From Clostridiales bacterium (lineage in GTDB: Bacteria; Bacillota; Clostridia; Saccharofermentanales; Saccharofermentanaceae), in NCBI GenBank assembly GCA_017428155.1, contig JAFRRJ010000038.1:1-64000 (forward strand): a DNA stretch of 64,000 bases, in the 5' to 3' direction. Under the pieces are notes generated by a model. It ran no database searches. It was given only the letters and a program-made list of their open reading frames with translations, and was not told the DNA's origin. Below, piece by piece: positions 16,898 to 25,120 of this stretch (its first letter is position 1; each line of letters opens with the position of its first letter). The position numbers and the translations under genes are program-made.

Positions 16898-17629
16898 TCA
16901 AGAAGCTTTTAACCAGAGCGGCTCTATAGTGGAGCCGCTCTTCTTCTGCCCGGGAACATTCCTCACATCAAAACGCCTGTCTCTGACAAACGGCCACAGG
17001 AAATCATATGCTTCCTTGGGATTCCGGAATTCCGGTACAGGGAAATCGGATATATCAAGGAGCATATTCTGCTCATAAAACCTCTCAAGGAGCAGTTGAT
17101 GCCTCCTGTCATATACGATGAAGCTGTCGATGTCACGGCGCTTCAGTATAGACGGTCTTATAAGCGGGAGCACGGAATTAGAAGGATTGATCACAGCGCA
17201 CGAAGCCTCTACCCCCATATAAAAATCCAGTTCAGCAAGGATCGACTGTGCCTCCCGGTACAGATCCCTTATTGCCATCTGTATTCCATTCATCGTAGCG
17301 CTTGAATAATCTTCTGCAATCCGTGCCCCGTATTTAAGAGCGCAGAATATCATCTTGTAAAGATTGATCTCTCTGCCCTGACTGTCCGTCAGAAAATAAT
17401 CGGATGCCATCTGCTGCACTTCCGCACTGCTCCTTGAAGATATAGTAGAGCAAAGATACTGCGCATCCTTAAGATCTGTACGGATATTTACGGCATCTTC
17501 CATACCGCAGGTCCCACTCATGCCGCATATTGCATCAGGCACCCTGCCCGACCTTAAGGCGGCAAGCACAGCGCAAAGATAACCTTCAAAAGTACCGTCA
17601 TATATATATATAAGACCCTGATCCGACAT
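16898..17629 (-). CDS. DUF4130-family protein (TIGR03915-like)
   Basis: Protein of 243 aa. The N-terminus IYIYDGTFEGYLCAVLAALR matches the start of the DUF4130/TIGR03915 family (YxYDGTFEGxLxAVF), found in many anaerobes and predicted to act in DNA metabolism. Family members usually sit next to a TIGR03916-type radical SAM protein or are fused to a uracil-DNA-glycosylase domain. Here neither is adjacent, and the C-terminal part has only DUF4130-type sequence (PEFRNPKEAYDFLWPFVRDR). It has a good GGAGGCGG ribosome site and converges on the acyl-CoA ligase gene. Biochemical role unknown. Confidence 0.7.
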   Translation of the reverse strand: MSDQGLIYIYDGTFEGYLCAVLAALRSGRVPDAICGMSGTCGMEDAVNIRTDLKDAQYLCSTISSRSSAEVQQMASDYFLTDSQGREINLYKMIFCALKYGARIAEDYSSATMNGIQMAIRDLYREAQSILAELDFYMGVEASCAVINPSNSVLPLIRPSILKRRDIDSFIVYDRRHQLLLERFYEQNMLLDISDFPVPEFRNPKEAYDFLWPFVRDRRFDVRNVPGQKKSGSTIEPLWLKAS

Positions 17630-17730
17630 ACCTGCCGCCTCCTTCGCGTCATTTATGGTGCCGTCATTCTATCACCCCGAACATATGTTTGTAAATACCG
17701 TTTTTCGCGTGTGTCCCAATATTGGTACAG

Positions 17731-17763
17731 ATAAGAAAATCCCCGGCAGTTTCTTGCCGGGGA
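17731..17763 (-). terminator. Terminator of the small lipoprotein gene
   Basis: A perfect 8-bp CCCCGGCA / TGCCGGGG hairpin (plus 17741-17762) is followed on the minus strand by ATTTTCTTATC, 30 bp past the lipoprotein stop. Confidence 0.85.
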
Positions 17764-17792
17764 TATCGGAATTCATTATGTTTCAGCGTCTA

Positions 17793-18353
17793 TCAGGGCT
17801 TGGGGAACTTAAGCGCCTTAAGGAAATTATTGATCTTCTCCTTGTCACGCTTGCTGCCGTTGACGGTATAAACCTCGATATAAACATTCTTGTTTACATA
17901 AACACCGCCGTAGATGTCGGAATCCTCATACATATAGCCGTTGCCGAAAACAAGCGGAAGATTTGATTTCTCTTCAAGTTCACCGTTGAAGATAACGGAT
18001 CCGCGTGTCTTGGTGATCGAGCGCGTATTGCTGCCTTCAAAATCATCAAGCGCATCTTCGAATTCTTCGTAGAAGTCTTCAAAGAGATCCATTGCATCAT
18101 CCTCTTCTTCGAATCTGATGTATGTATAGACATTGTCTCCGTCACGGCTGTAGATTACATACTCTGCATCATCGCCGTTAATGTCTGTCCTCTTCTCGTG
18201 ATAAGTCTCTTTCTTCTTGATATCGAGAACATTCTCAAGCGCATCATAGAAAACATCCTCGTCATCGATTACCTTAAAACCAGAGCATCCTACGATCGAG
18301 AAAGCAACTGCACCGGCAAGGACAAGTGAGATAAAAGCACGCAATTTCTTCAT
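17793..18353 (-). CDS. Small acidic lipoprotein, function unknown
   Basis: Protein of 186 aa. A signal peptide (MKKLRAFISLVLAGAVAFS) leads to lipobox SIVGC, so it should be lipid-anchored outside the membrane. The mature part is strongly acidic around residues 55-110 (EEEDDAMDLFEDFYEEFEDA) and ends with KINNFLKALKFPKP. ATG 18353 is preferred to the ATG two codons upstream. It is monocistronic with its own terminator. No known domain recognised. Confidence 0.75.
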   Translation of the reverse strand: MKKLRAFISLVLAGAVAFSIVGCSGFKVIDDEDVFYDALENVLDIKKKETYHEKRTDINGDDAEYVIYSRDGDNVYTYIRFEEEDDAMDLFEDFYEEFEDALDDFEGSNTRSITKTRGSVIFNGELEEKSNLPLVFGNGYMYEDSDIYGGVYVNKNVYIEVYTVNGSKRDKEKINNFLKALKFPKP

Positions 18354-18522
18354 AACCAAAGTCCCTCCTAACTTCCGGAAAAATGATAAAAAAGCTTTAA
18401 TAAATCTATTCTACGCCACGCGAAAATGCTTTTCAACGAAATGAAAGAGACAAATATAAAACTATGTGTAAATAAAGTCACCGCTATACGGTCTGAGTTC
18501 CGGAGTGCCGCTCCCCGGGCGT

Positions 18523-18549
18523 AAAAAGGCTGCCTCCGAAAAGACAGCC
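18523..18549 (-). terminator. tyrS terminator
   Basis: On the minus strand GGCTGTC pairs with GGCAGCC around an 8-nt loop and is followed by TTTTT, 25 bp after the tyrS stop. Confidence 0.88.
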
Positions 18550-18573
18550 CGTTATGGATCATTTTTTCTAAGA

Positions 18574-19806
18574 TCAGACGACCTTGAATCTGTGGTAATT
18601 CTTCTTGCCCTTACGAACGATAGCCTCGCCGTTTGCGTCGAAGTCAGATTCCTTAAGGTCGTAGAACTGATCCTCAACGACTGCGTCATTGAGGTATACG
18701 CCCTTCTGCTGGATCATACGTCTTGCTTCGCCCTTGGACTTCATGAGTCCTGCCTTAACGAGCGCATCAGCGATCTGAAGTCCGCCCTTTATCTCGTCAG
18801 CCGTAAGCTCGGTTGTCTTCATGTCTTCAGATCTTCCGGCGTTCTCGAAAAGATCCTCAGCGGTCTTCTTAGCGATATTTGCAGCCTCTTCGCCGTGAAC
18901 GATCTTTGTAACTTCGTAAGCGAGTCTCTTCTTTGCTTCGTTAATGGCGGAGTCTGTGAGCTTAGCGTACTCGTTGATCTCGTCCATTTCGAGGAATGTC
19001 AAAAGCTTCATGCACTTGATGACATCAGCGTCATCGACGTTTCTCCAGTACTGGTAGAAGTCGAATACAGGTGTCTTCTCGGCATCGAGCCATACAGCGC
19101 CCTTAGCTGTCTTACCCATCTTCTTGCCTTCGCTGTTTGTAAGGAGCGTGAATGTAAGGCCGTAAACGGAATCACCCTTCTTACGGCGTACGAGCTCCAT
19201 GCCTGCGAGGATGTTTGACCACTGGTCGTCACCGCCGAACTCCAAGTTGCAGCCGTACTTCTCGTGGAGGTAGTAGAAGTCGTAGCCCTGCATGAGCATG
19301 TAGTTGAATTCGAGGAATGAAAGACCCTTTTCAAGACGCTGCTTGTAGCACTCTGCAGTGAGCATCTTGTTAACGGAGAAGTGTGTACCAACTTCTCTTA
19401 AGAACTCGATGTAGTTGAGGTTTCTGAGCCAGTCTGCGTTATTAACGATGAGCGCCTTGCCCTCAGAAAAATCAACGACCTTGCCCATCTGCTTTTTGAA
19501 GCACTCGACGTTGTGGTCGATAGTCTCGACTGTCATCATCTGGCGCATGTCTGTACGGCCCGTAGGGTCGCCGATCATTGCGGTGCCGCCGCCCATGAGA
19601 GCGATCGGTCTGTGGCCTGCCTTCTGCATGTGGCTCATAACCATCATCTGAACGAAGTGGCCTACGTGAAGTGAATCAGCCGTCGGGTCAAATCCGATGT
19701 AGAAAGATACACCGGGCTTGCTCAAAAGCTCGTAGATCTCATCCCTGTGAGTAGCCTGTGAGAAGTAACCTCTCTCTTCAAGCACATCGAAAACGTTTCT
19801 GTACAT
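18574..19806 (-). CDS. tyrS: Tyrosine--tRNA ligase
   Basis: Class I synthetase of 410 aa. The catalytic core has [13 protein letters not shown] (HIGH variant HVGH) and GKKMGKT in the KMSKS position. A C-terminal S4 RNA-binding domain is visible ([19 protein letters not shown]). ATG 19806 is chosen because GGAGG lies 7 nt before it; a TTG five codons earlier is in frame but poorly placed. It lies 66 bp after trxB in the same direction. No T-box is visible in this short gap. Confidence 0.96.
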   Translation of the reverse strand: MYRNVFDVLEERGYFSQATHRDEIYELLSKPGVSFYIGFDPTADSLHVGHFVQMMVMSHMQKAGHRPIALMGGGTAMIGDPTGRTDMRQMMTVETIDHNVECFKKQMGKVVDFSEGKALIVNNADWLRNLNYIEFLREVGTHFSVNKMLTAECYKQRLEKGLSFLEFNYMLMQGYDFYYLHEKYGCNLEFGGDDQWSNILAGMELVRRKKGDSVYGLTFTLLTNSEGKKMGKTAKGAVWLDAEKTPVFDFYQYWRNVDDADVIKCMKLLTFLEMDEINEYAKLTDSAINEAKKRLAYEVTKIVHGEEAANIAKKTAEDLFENAGRSEDMKTTELTADEIKGGLQIADALVKAGLMKSKGEARRMIQQKGVYLNDAVVEDQFYDLKESDFDANGEAIVRKGKKNYHRFKVV

Positions 19807-19872
19807 ATATTCCTCCAACAAATTGTTATCTCTTTTATGCCGTGCGCCTTATCCTTCAGACACCCTTTAAGA

Positions 19873-20784
19873 TCAGACGCCGAGCTTGATATAGTCGATC
19901 GCTGCAAGTGCCGCAACCGCGCCGTCAGCGCAGGCTGTCGTAAGCTGCCTTACTTTCTTTACTCTTGCATCGCCTGCCGCAAAGATACCCTCGACATTGG
20001 TCTTGCAGTTCTCGCCTGCTTCAATGTATCCGCCCTGCAGTGTGACAAGATCCTTGAAGTCGGCTGTCTTAGGTTCCTGTCCGATCGCAACAAAAAGTCC
20101 GTTAACATCGATCGTCTTCTTGCTGCCGTCTTCCTTGCTGATAAGTTCCACACCCGTAAGCCTTTGTTCACCCAAAAGACTCTCAATAGTATAAGGTGTC
20201 ACGATCTCAAGATTCGGCAGAGCTTTTGCTGCGTTTACGAGCACATCGTCAGCTCTGAATTCGTTTCTGCGGTGTATAAGATATACCTTGCTTGCGATGC
20301 CTGCAAGATATATCGCATCTTCAACTGCGGTATTTCCGCCGCCGTTTACGGCAACAGTCTTGCCTTTATAGAATGCGCCGTCGCATGTGGCGCAATAGGA
20401 AATGCCTTTGCCGAGAAGTATGTCCTCCCTCTCAATGCCTAAATGGCGGTTGGATGCGCCGACAGCGAGGATAACAGCTTTTGCGGTATTTTTCGCGCCC
20501 GAAGCAAGAGCGGCTTCGAAGCCGGCATCGGTTTTCGAGATGGCCGTAACACGGTCAAATTCAAGCACTGCGCCGAGGTTCATCGCCTGATTATAAAGGT
20601 CCTGTGCAAAATCGAATCCTGAGATCTTCGCGATCGCGGGATAGTTCTCGATCTCTGGCGTGTTGATGATCTGGCCGCCGTACATCTCGCCTTCATAAAG
20701 CACGGTATCCATGCCTGCGCGTCTCGCGTAGATCGCTGCCGACAGGCCCGCCGGACCCGCGCCTACAATAATGATGTCTGCCAT
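19873..20784 (-). CDS. trxB: Thioredoxin-disulfide reductase
   Basis: FAD/NADPH flavoenzyme of 303 aa that reduces thioredoxin. It has the N-terminal FAD site IVGAGPAGLSAAIYARR, the redox pair CATC (C131, C134), the NADPH-binding GGGNTAVEDA, and the C-terminal FAD motif FAAGDARVKKVRQLTTA. The start is ATG 20784, 4 bp after the thioesterase gene, so the two are cotranscribed. Confidence 0.95.
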   Translation of the reverse strand: MADIIIVGAGPAGLSAAIYARRAGMDTVLYEGEMYGGQIINTPEIENYPAIAKISGFDFAQDLYNQAMNLGAVLEFDRVTAISKTDAGFEAALASGAKNTAKAVILAVGASNRHLGIEREDILLGKGISYCATCDGAFYKGKTVAVNGGGNTAVEDAIYLAGIASKVYLIHRRNEFRADDVLVNAAKALPNLEIVTPYTIESLLGEQRLTGVELISKEDGSKKTIDVNGLFVAIGQEPKTADFKDLVTLQGGYIEAGENCKTNVEGIFAAGDARVKKVRQLTTACADGAVAALAAIDYIKLGV

Positions 20785-20788
20785 AGCT

Positions 20789-21220
20789 TTAGCCTTCCTT
20801 CCCATTGACGAGCAAGTCGAACCTCTCATGAGCCTCGGGATCCGTCCTCTGCAAAGAGATGACCTTACCCTCGCGGCTTATGAAGCAGTGCTCGCTCGTA
20901 CCGGTGCACCTTACCTGCTCGGTCTCCTTATCGAAAACCGTGTACTTGATATCGAATCTGACTCCCGTATATCTCGTGACTTCGGCACGGATGACCACGG
21001 TGTCGCAGTATTTTGCCATTGTCTTATATTTTGCGGTAAGTCCGACAACGGGGCTTATGATCCCCATCTCTTCCATTCCCTTATACCCCAGTCCTATCTC
21101 CTCAAATAGCTTGGTCCTTGCCTCTTCGAACCATCTGATGTAGTTCGAATGATGGGTTACTCCCATCTGGTCTGTCTCATAATACTGTACGAGATGATCG
21201 CAATCTGTAATTGCTGCCAT
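20789..21220 (-). CDS. Hotdog-fold acyl-CoA thioesterase (YbgC/4HBT type)
   Basis: Protein of 143 aa with the 4-hydroxybenzoyl-CoA thioesterase signature YYETDQMGVTHHSNYIRWFE. Asp17 in ETDQMG is the family's catalytic residue. It probably hydrolyses short-chain or aryl acyl-CoA in the cytosol. It precedes trxB by 4 bp and is divergent from the UPF0126 gene. Specificity cannot be told; an acyl-CoA ligase about 4 kb away makes a link conceivable but not shown. Confidence 0.85.
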   Translation of the reverse strand: MAAITDCDHLVQYYETDQMGVTHHSNYIRWFEEARTKLFEEIGLGYKGMEEMGIISPVVGLTAKYKTMAKYCDTVVIRAEVTRYTGVRFDIKYTVFDKETEQVRCTGTSEHCFISREGKVISLQRTDPEAHERFDLLVNGKEG

Positions 21221-21313
21221 GCGAAAAGCGCCTCCGCCTCCTTAGATTTATTTATTTTATTTAAGGGCTGATGAACTGTCAAATAATCAACTGTCTTTCC
21301 GCGCGAAAACATA

Positions 21314-21319
21314 TATAAT
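21314..21319 (+). promoter_or_regulatory. -10 element of the leaderless UPF0126 gene
   Basis: An exact TATAAT ends 7 bp before the chosen ATG. No good -35 is visible 16-18 bp upstream, where the sequence reads CTGTCT. Confidence 0.55.
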
Positions 21320-21326
21320 GACATCT

Positions 21327-21986
21327 ATGGATACCGGTCTCTTCATCTTGATCACAGACATCTTGGGCACCGTGGCTTTCGCGGTGTCAGGCGCCATGGC
21401 CGGCATCCGGAAAAAGATGGATATCTTCGGAGTCAATATCCTGGCGCTTTTGACGGCTACGGGCGGCGGCATCATCAGAGACCTCGTCATGGGCGCGACC
21501 CCTCCTACGGCCTTCAAGAATCCGTTCTTCGTAATCATCGCGGCAATCGCCGCCAACATCACATTCATATTCGTCTACTGGAAGCACAAGAGCAGGAAGG
21601 CCTTCTCCGACAAGACCCTCGCAATCTACGACAAAGTCTTCTTCTGGTTCGACACAATAGGCCTTGCCGCCTTCACGGCAGACGGTGTCCACACCGGTCT
21701 TCTGGGATCCCATTCAGATAACGCCTTCCTTGTCATCTTCCTCGGCGTCGTAACCGGCGTCGGCGGCGGTGTATTAAGAGACGTCCTCTCCCTTGAGATG
21801 CCCTATATCTTCGTAAAGCACATCTACGCCTGCGCATCGATCATCGGCGCGGCGGTTGTTTATATCGTTTACGTCATCACGGGTTCATCCGAAGCCGCAA
21901 TTCTCGCGGGGTTCTTCTTCGTCTGCGCGATCAGATTCTGCGCAGCCCGCTACGGCTGGAACCTGCCTAAAGCGTATAAGGACTGA
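21327..21986 (+). CDS. UPF0126/TRIC-type membrane protein, apparently leaderless
   Basis: Protein of 219 aa with seven hydrophobic segments in two similar halves. The repeated motif GGGIIRDLVMG (first half) / GGGVLRDVLSL (second half) is diagnostic for UPF0126 (YadS/YicG, glycine transporter or TRIC-like channel). No Shine-Dalgarno precedes either possible ATG. A TATAAT at 21314-21319 overlaps the ATG at 21318 and ends 7 bp before ATG 21327, so transcription should begin at or next to the latter. I take 21327 as a leaderless start. Confidence 0.85.
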   Translation: MDTGLFILITDILGTVAFAVSGAMAGIRKKMDIFGVNILALLTATGGGIIRDLVMGATPPTAFKNPFFVIIAAIAANITFIFVYWKHKSRKAFSDKTLAIYDKVFFWFDTIGLAAFTADGVHTGLLGSHSDNAFLVIFLGVVTGVGGGVLRDVLSLEMPYIFVKHIYACASIIGAAVVYIVYVITGSSEAAILAGFFFVCAIRFCAARYGWNLPKAYKD

Positions 21987-22042
21987 ATTTCCTGTTAGTT
22001 TGCTTTTTCCGCCGGGTGGGGTTGTTTTCTGTTTGTAGTAAA

Positions 22043-22568
22043 TACCCACTAAAAGCTGTGTTCGGGCAGTTTAGTGGGTAACATCGGCATCCCACAGTGG
22101 TGCGGATACCCACTAAAAGCCGTGTTCGGGCAGTTTAGTGGGTAACATCGGCATCCCGCAGTGGTGCGGGTACCCACTAAACGTCGTGTTCGGGCAGTTT
22201 AGTGGGTAACGTCGGCATCCCACAGCGGTGCAGATACCCACTAAATGCCGTGTTCGGGCAGTTTAGTGGGTAACGTCGGCATCCCGCAGTGGTGCGGATA
22301 CCCACTAAACGTCGTGTTCGGGCAGTTTAGTGGGTAGCGTCGGCATCCCACAGTGGTGCGGATACCCACTAAATGCTGTTTTCGGGCAGTTTAGTGGGTA
22401 ACATCGGCATCCCGCAGCGGTGCGGATACCCACTAAATGCTGTTTTCAAACAGTTTAGTGGGTAATACCGTATCAATCCCCAAAAACACCCCTTGATACG
22501 GTGCTAATCATCCTTGTATTGTTCGAGCCATACCGTATCAACCCTCGAAAATGCCCTTTGACACGGTA
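22043..22568. repeat. Tandem dyad array 1 (seven type A, two type B dyads)
   Basis: Seven 38-bp dyads TACCCACTAAA - 16 bp - TTTAGTGGGTA start at 22043, 22107, 22171, 22235, 22299, 22363 and 22427, an exact 64-bp period with no indels. Arms are perfectly conserved; centres vary around GTGTTCGGGCAG. The 26-bp linkers are related to each other and hold a smaller palindrome (CCGCA-N4-TGCGG). One base after the last, the arm changes to TACCGTATCAA...TTGATACGGT, with the same 38-bp geometry, at 22466-22503 and 22531-22568. It occupies the convergent gap between the UPF0126 gene and thrH. I see no gene in 21987-22614. Confidence 0.95.
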
Positions 22569-22614
22569 TCATCCGCCTCCCCCAAGCCTCACGTTCCCAC
22601 GCCCCCGCCCCCAC

Positions 22615-22644
22615 ACAAAAAAGCCGCCCCACGACAGGAGCGGC
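22615..22644 (-). terminator. Terminator of the fkbH-acp-MBOAT-thrH operon
   Basis: On the minus strand GCCGCTCC pairs with GGGGCGGC around TGTCGT (plus 22623-22644), followed by TTTTTTGTG. It lies 23 bp after the thrH stop. Confidence 0.88.
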
Positions 22645-22667
22645 CACAAAAAAACAACAACCAAATC

Positions 22668-23276
22668 TCAGTTCGAATCCGGAACTGCCTTGATCGCAGC
22701 AAGAAGCTCATCAAACTCCTCGAATGCCGGGATGTCCGGGTTGTCGGCGATGATCTTCTCGGTGCTCTTGAAGAGGAATCCGGCCTTGGATGCCTTGATC
22801 ATGGCGAGGTCGTTATAGGAATCGCCGGAAGCGATTGTATCAAAGCCGATAGACTGCAGCGCCTTAACTGTGGCGAGTTTGGAATCGGAGATCCTCATCT
22901 TGAAGTCTTCGATCATGCCGTCTTCGCCGACGACCAGAGAGTTGCAGAACAAAGCCGGGTAGCCGAGCTTGGCCATCAGGGGCATCGCGAACTGTGTGAA
23001 CGTGTCGCTGATTATGATGACCTGCATATCCTTGCGGAGCTCGTCTAAAAACTCCTTTGCGCCCGGAAGCGGATCAATCTGCGCGATAACGTCCTGGATC
23101 TCCTTGAGGCCTAAGCCGTGCTCTCTTAAGATGGCGAGTCTGAAGCGCATAAGCTTATCGTAATCAGGCTCATCTCTTGTGGTCCTTTTAAGCTCCGGGA
23201 TACCGGTCTTCTTCGAGAACTCGATCCAGATCTCAGGTACCAGAACACCTTCCATATCAAGACAAACAATATTCAT
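22668..23276 (-). CDS. thrH: ThrH-like HAD phosphatase/phosphotransferase
   Basis: HAD-superfamily protein of 202 aa. The N-terminus MNIVCLDMEGVLVPEIWIEF closely follows ThrH, which dephosphorylates phosphoserine and can transfer the phosphate to homoserine. The nucleophile is D7 in LDMEG, motif II is IIISDT, and motif III/IV is the SGDSYNDLAM segment. It is the last gene of a four-gene operon with fkbH-like, ACP and MBOAT genes (15-bp gap). In that setting it might act on a phosphorylated C3 intermediate rather than in serine or threonine synthesis. Confidence 0.85.
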   Translation of the reverse strand: MNIVCLDMEGVLVPEIWIEFSKKTGIPELKRTTRDEPDYDKLMRFRLAILREHGLGLKEIQDVIAQIDPLPGAKEFLDELRKDMQVIIISDTFTQFAMPLMAKLGYPALFCNSLVVGEDGMIEDFKMRISDSKLATVKALQSIGFDTIASGDSYNDLAMIKASKAGFLFKSTEKIIADNPDIPAFEEFDELLAAIKAVPDSN

Positions 23277-23291
23277 TTAACAAATCCTCCG

Positions 23292-24836
23292 TCAGATTCT
23301 TGCGTATATGAATGAACCGGAATCATAGCCTAAGCCGTATCTTCCGAATATTAACGTAGCTAATAAGAGCACCATGAATGCTGCCCACAACAGAATGGCA
23401 CTCCTGCTTCGTAAAAATGCTATAGCAGAGCGGGGCTCTTCATCTTCGCCCGGGCGGTATTTGTACGCGTCAACTGCGAACACAATAAGCACTGCAACTA
23501 TCAGCACGATGAGGTTTGCAAGGTCCATGCCGGATACGCAGAAGTTCGTCCAGTTAAGAGCTGCACCGCCCCTCCTGAAGATGGCCGCATACATGTCGAC
23601 CGCGTCGCCGACACTTGCGGATCTGAAGAACACAAAACCCGTGAGCATAAGGACGAAAGTGCGCACGGACTGGAAGATCCTGAACCAGATCTTGTCAGCG
23701 CCGATCTTAGGTCTGATCTTCTTGAACAGGGGTTCGAAGATCATGCCGAGCACAATGTAGATGAAGTGCAGGATGCCTGAACCGATAACGTAATTCCAAA
23801 GACCGCCGTGCCAGTAACCGACGGCAAACCAGAGGATCAGAAGAGCGATATAAGTCGGCACTTTTTTGCCGTTCTTCTTGCCGAACTTTGCTTTTGACCA
23901 GTCGCCGAGCTTGATCAAAGGGGTGCTCTTCAATACAGGATACATGAGGTAATCGCGAAGCCAGGCGCCCAGGGTGATGTGCCATCTTCTCCAGTATTCC
24001 TTTACTGTCTTCGAGAAGAACGGGCAGTTGAAGTTCTCGGGCAGTTCGATGCCGAACATGTGGGATACGCCGATGACGACTTCCATGCATCCGGAGAAGT
24101 CAGTGTAGAGCTGGATTGCGAAGAAGAAAACGCCCAAAGGGACATACCAGCCGGTAAACACCTGATGGTTGCCGTAGATCATGTTGACGACCATTGCGGC
24201 GCGTTCTGCGATCACGAGCTTTTTAAAAAAGCCCCATGCGACCCTGACGGCGCCGTCACAGATCCTGGCAAAAGAGAATTTGACATCCTTCGCCTTTTCG
24301 AACTGCGCGGAAAGGTTAGCATAGGTGTTCACAGGTCCCGACATGAGCTGCGGGAAATATGTTGAGAACAGTAAGACCTTGAAGAAATTCTTCTCGGGCG
24401 CGATCTTCTCCCATCTGCAGTCGAGGATGTAGCCCGTTGTCTGGAGTACGTAAAATGACATTCCGACAGGGACCGCGTAAAGGAAGAATTTGTTCTGTCC
24501 GTCAACGGCGCCGAAGAGGGTGTTGAGCCTTTCAGCGGCTAGTCCGATTACGTTGTAGTATTTGACCGCGCAAAGGAGCGCGATGTTTATGATCACTGTT
24601 ATGGCCGCGAAAACATTACGCGCGGCATTGCTTTTCGAGGGGCCCGACAAAAGGCCTCCGGCATAGCAGATCACTGCCGAGAGGACCACAAACAACAATG
24701 TGTAAAATCCCAGAAATCCCGCAAATGCAAGGCTTGCTGCGAGGACAACCCAGAAGCGGAAGCTTTTGGGAAGAACATAGTAAAGCAGCAGGACTGCAGC
24801 GACAAATACCAGAAATAAAGCGGATACCAGCGACAT
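23292..24836 (-). CDS. MBOAT-family membrane O-acyltransferase (DltB/AlgI-like)
   Basis: Integral membrane protein of 514 aa with about 11 hydrophobic segments. It has the MBOAT signatures EYWRRWHITLGAWLRDYL and GYWHGGLWNYVIG; H343 in YWHGG is the presumed catalytic histidine. Relatives DltB and AlgI move an acyl group from a cytosolic thioester donor to a surface polymer. Here the ACP gene lies 10 bp upstream, so the donor is probably acyl-ACP. No DltA-like adenylating enzyme and no DltD/AlgJ/AlgX-type partner is encoded nearby. Confidence 0.92.
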   Translation of the reverse strand: MSLVSALFLVFVAAVLLLYYVLPKSFRFWVVLAASLAFAGFLGFYTLLFVVLSAVICYAGGLLSGPSKSNAARNVFAAITVIINIALLCAVKYYNVIGLAAERLNTLFGAVDGQNKFFLYAVPVGMSFYVLQTTGYILDCRWEKIAPEKNFFKVLLFSTYFPQLMSGPVNTYANLSAQFEKAKDVKFSFARICDGAVRVAWGFFKKLVIAERAAMVVNMIYGNHQVFTGWYVPLGVFFFAIQLYTDFSGCMEVVIGVSHMFGIELPENFNCPFFSKTVKEYWRRWHITLGAWLRDYLMYPVLKSTPLIKLGDWSKAKFGKKNGKKVPTYIALLILWFAVGYWHGGLWNYVIGSGILHFIYIVLGMIFEPLFKKIRPKIGADKIWFRIFQSVRTFVLMLTGFVFFRSASVGDAVDMYAAIFRRGGAALNWTNFCVSGMDLANLIVLIVAVLIVFAVDAYKYRPGEDEEPRSAIAFLRSRSAILLWAAFMVLLLATLIFGRYGLGYDSGSFIYARI

Positions 24837-24846
24837 CAGTTATTCC

Positions 24847-25089
24847 TTAACCGAGGTGTGCGATGATCTTGTCGACCATCTCGCCGACATTCTTAAGACC
24901 TGTCGTCTCGCCCATCGTGAACTTGATACCGAAGCATCTCTCGACAGCGACTATGAGGTTGATGTGCTCTAATGAATCCCAGCCGTCGACGTCGGACGCG
25001 ACCGTGGAATCGTTTACCGTGATGTCCTCGTCATCGAAAACATCCTGAAACACTTCGTTGAGCTTGCCGTAAATCTCTTCTCTTGTCAT
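24847..25089 (-). CDS. Acyl carrier protein
   Basis: Carrier protein of 80 aa. The phosphopantetheine site is S39 in DGWDSLEHINL. Acidic helices flank it and a hydrophobic C-terminal helix closes the domain. ATG 25089 is preceded by AAGGAG at good spacing, so the longer upstream frame is not used. It sits between the fkbH-like and MBOAT genes, 31 bp and 10 bp away. It is a dedicated carrier rather than the fatty-acid ACP, judged by context. Confidence 0.93.
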   Translation of the reverse strand: MTREEIYGKLNEVFQDVFDDEDITVNDSTVASDVDGWDSLEHINLIVAVERCFGIKFTMGETTGLKNVGEMVDKIIAHLG

Positions 25090-25120
25090 TTCATAATCTC
25101 CTTGCCGGGCGGTGTTAAGA

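Noticed and set aside
18505..19218. Open frame on the plus strand opposite tyrS
   Set aside because: It runs antisense through the tyrS terminator and S4 domain, with Cys/Leu/Val-rich composition typical of an antisense shadow.
22043..22465. CRISPR-like regular repeat array
   Set aside because: The spacers are related to each other and not unique, the repeat is a dyad with an 11-bp stem and 16-bp centre, and no cas gene is near.
22043..22568. Integron attC array
   Set aside because: No gene cassettes lie between the dyads, no GTTRRRY core is present, and no integrase is nearby.
22670..22685. tRNA-like GTTCGAATCC sequence
   Set aside because: It lies inside the 3' end of thrH; no acceptor stem or other arms can be formed around it.
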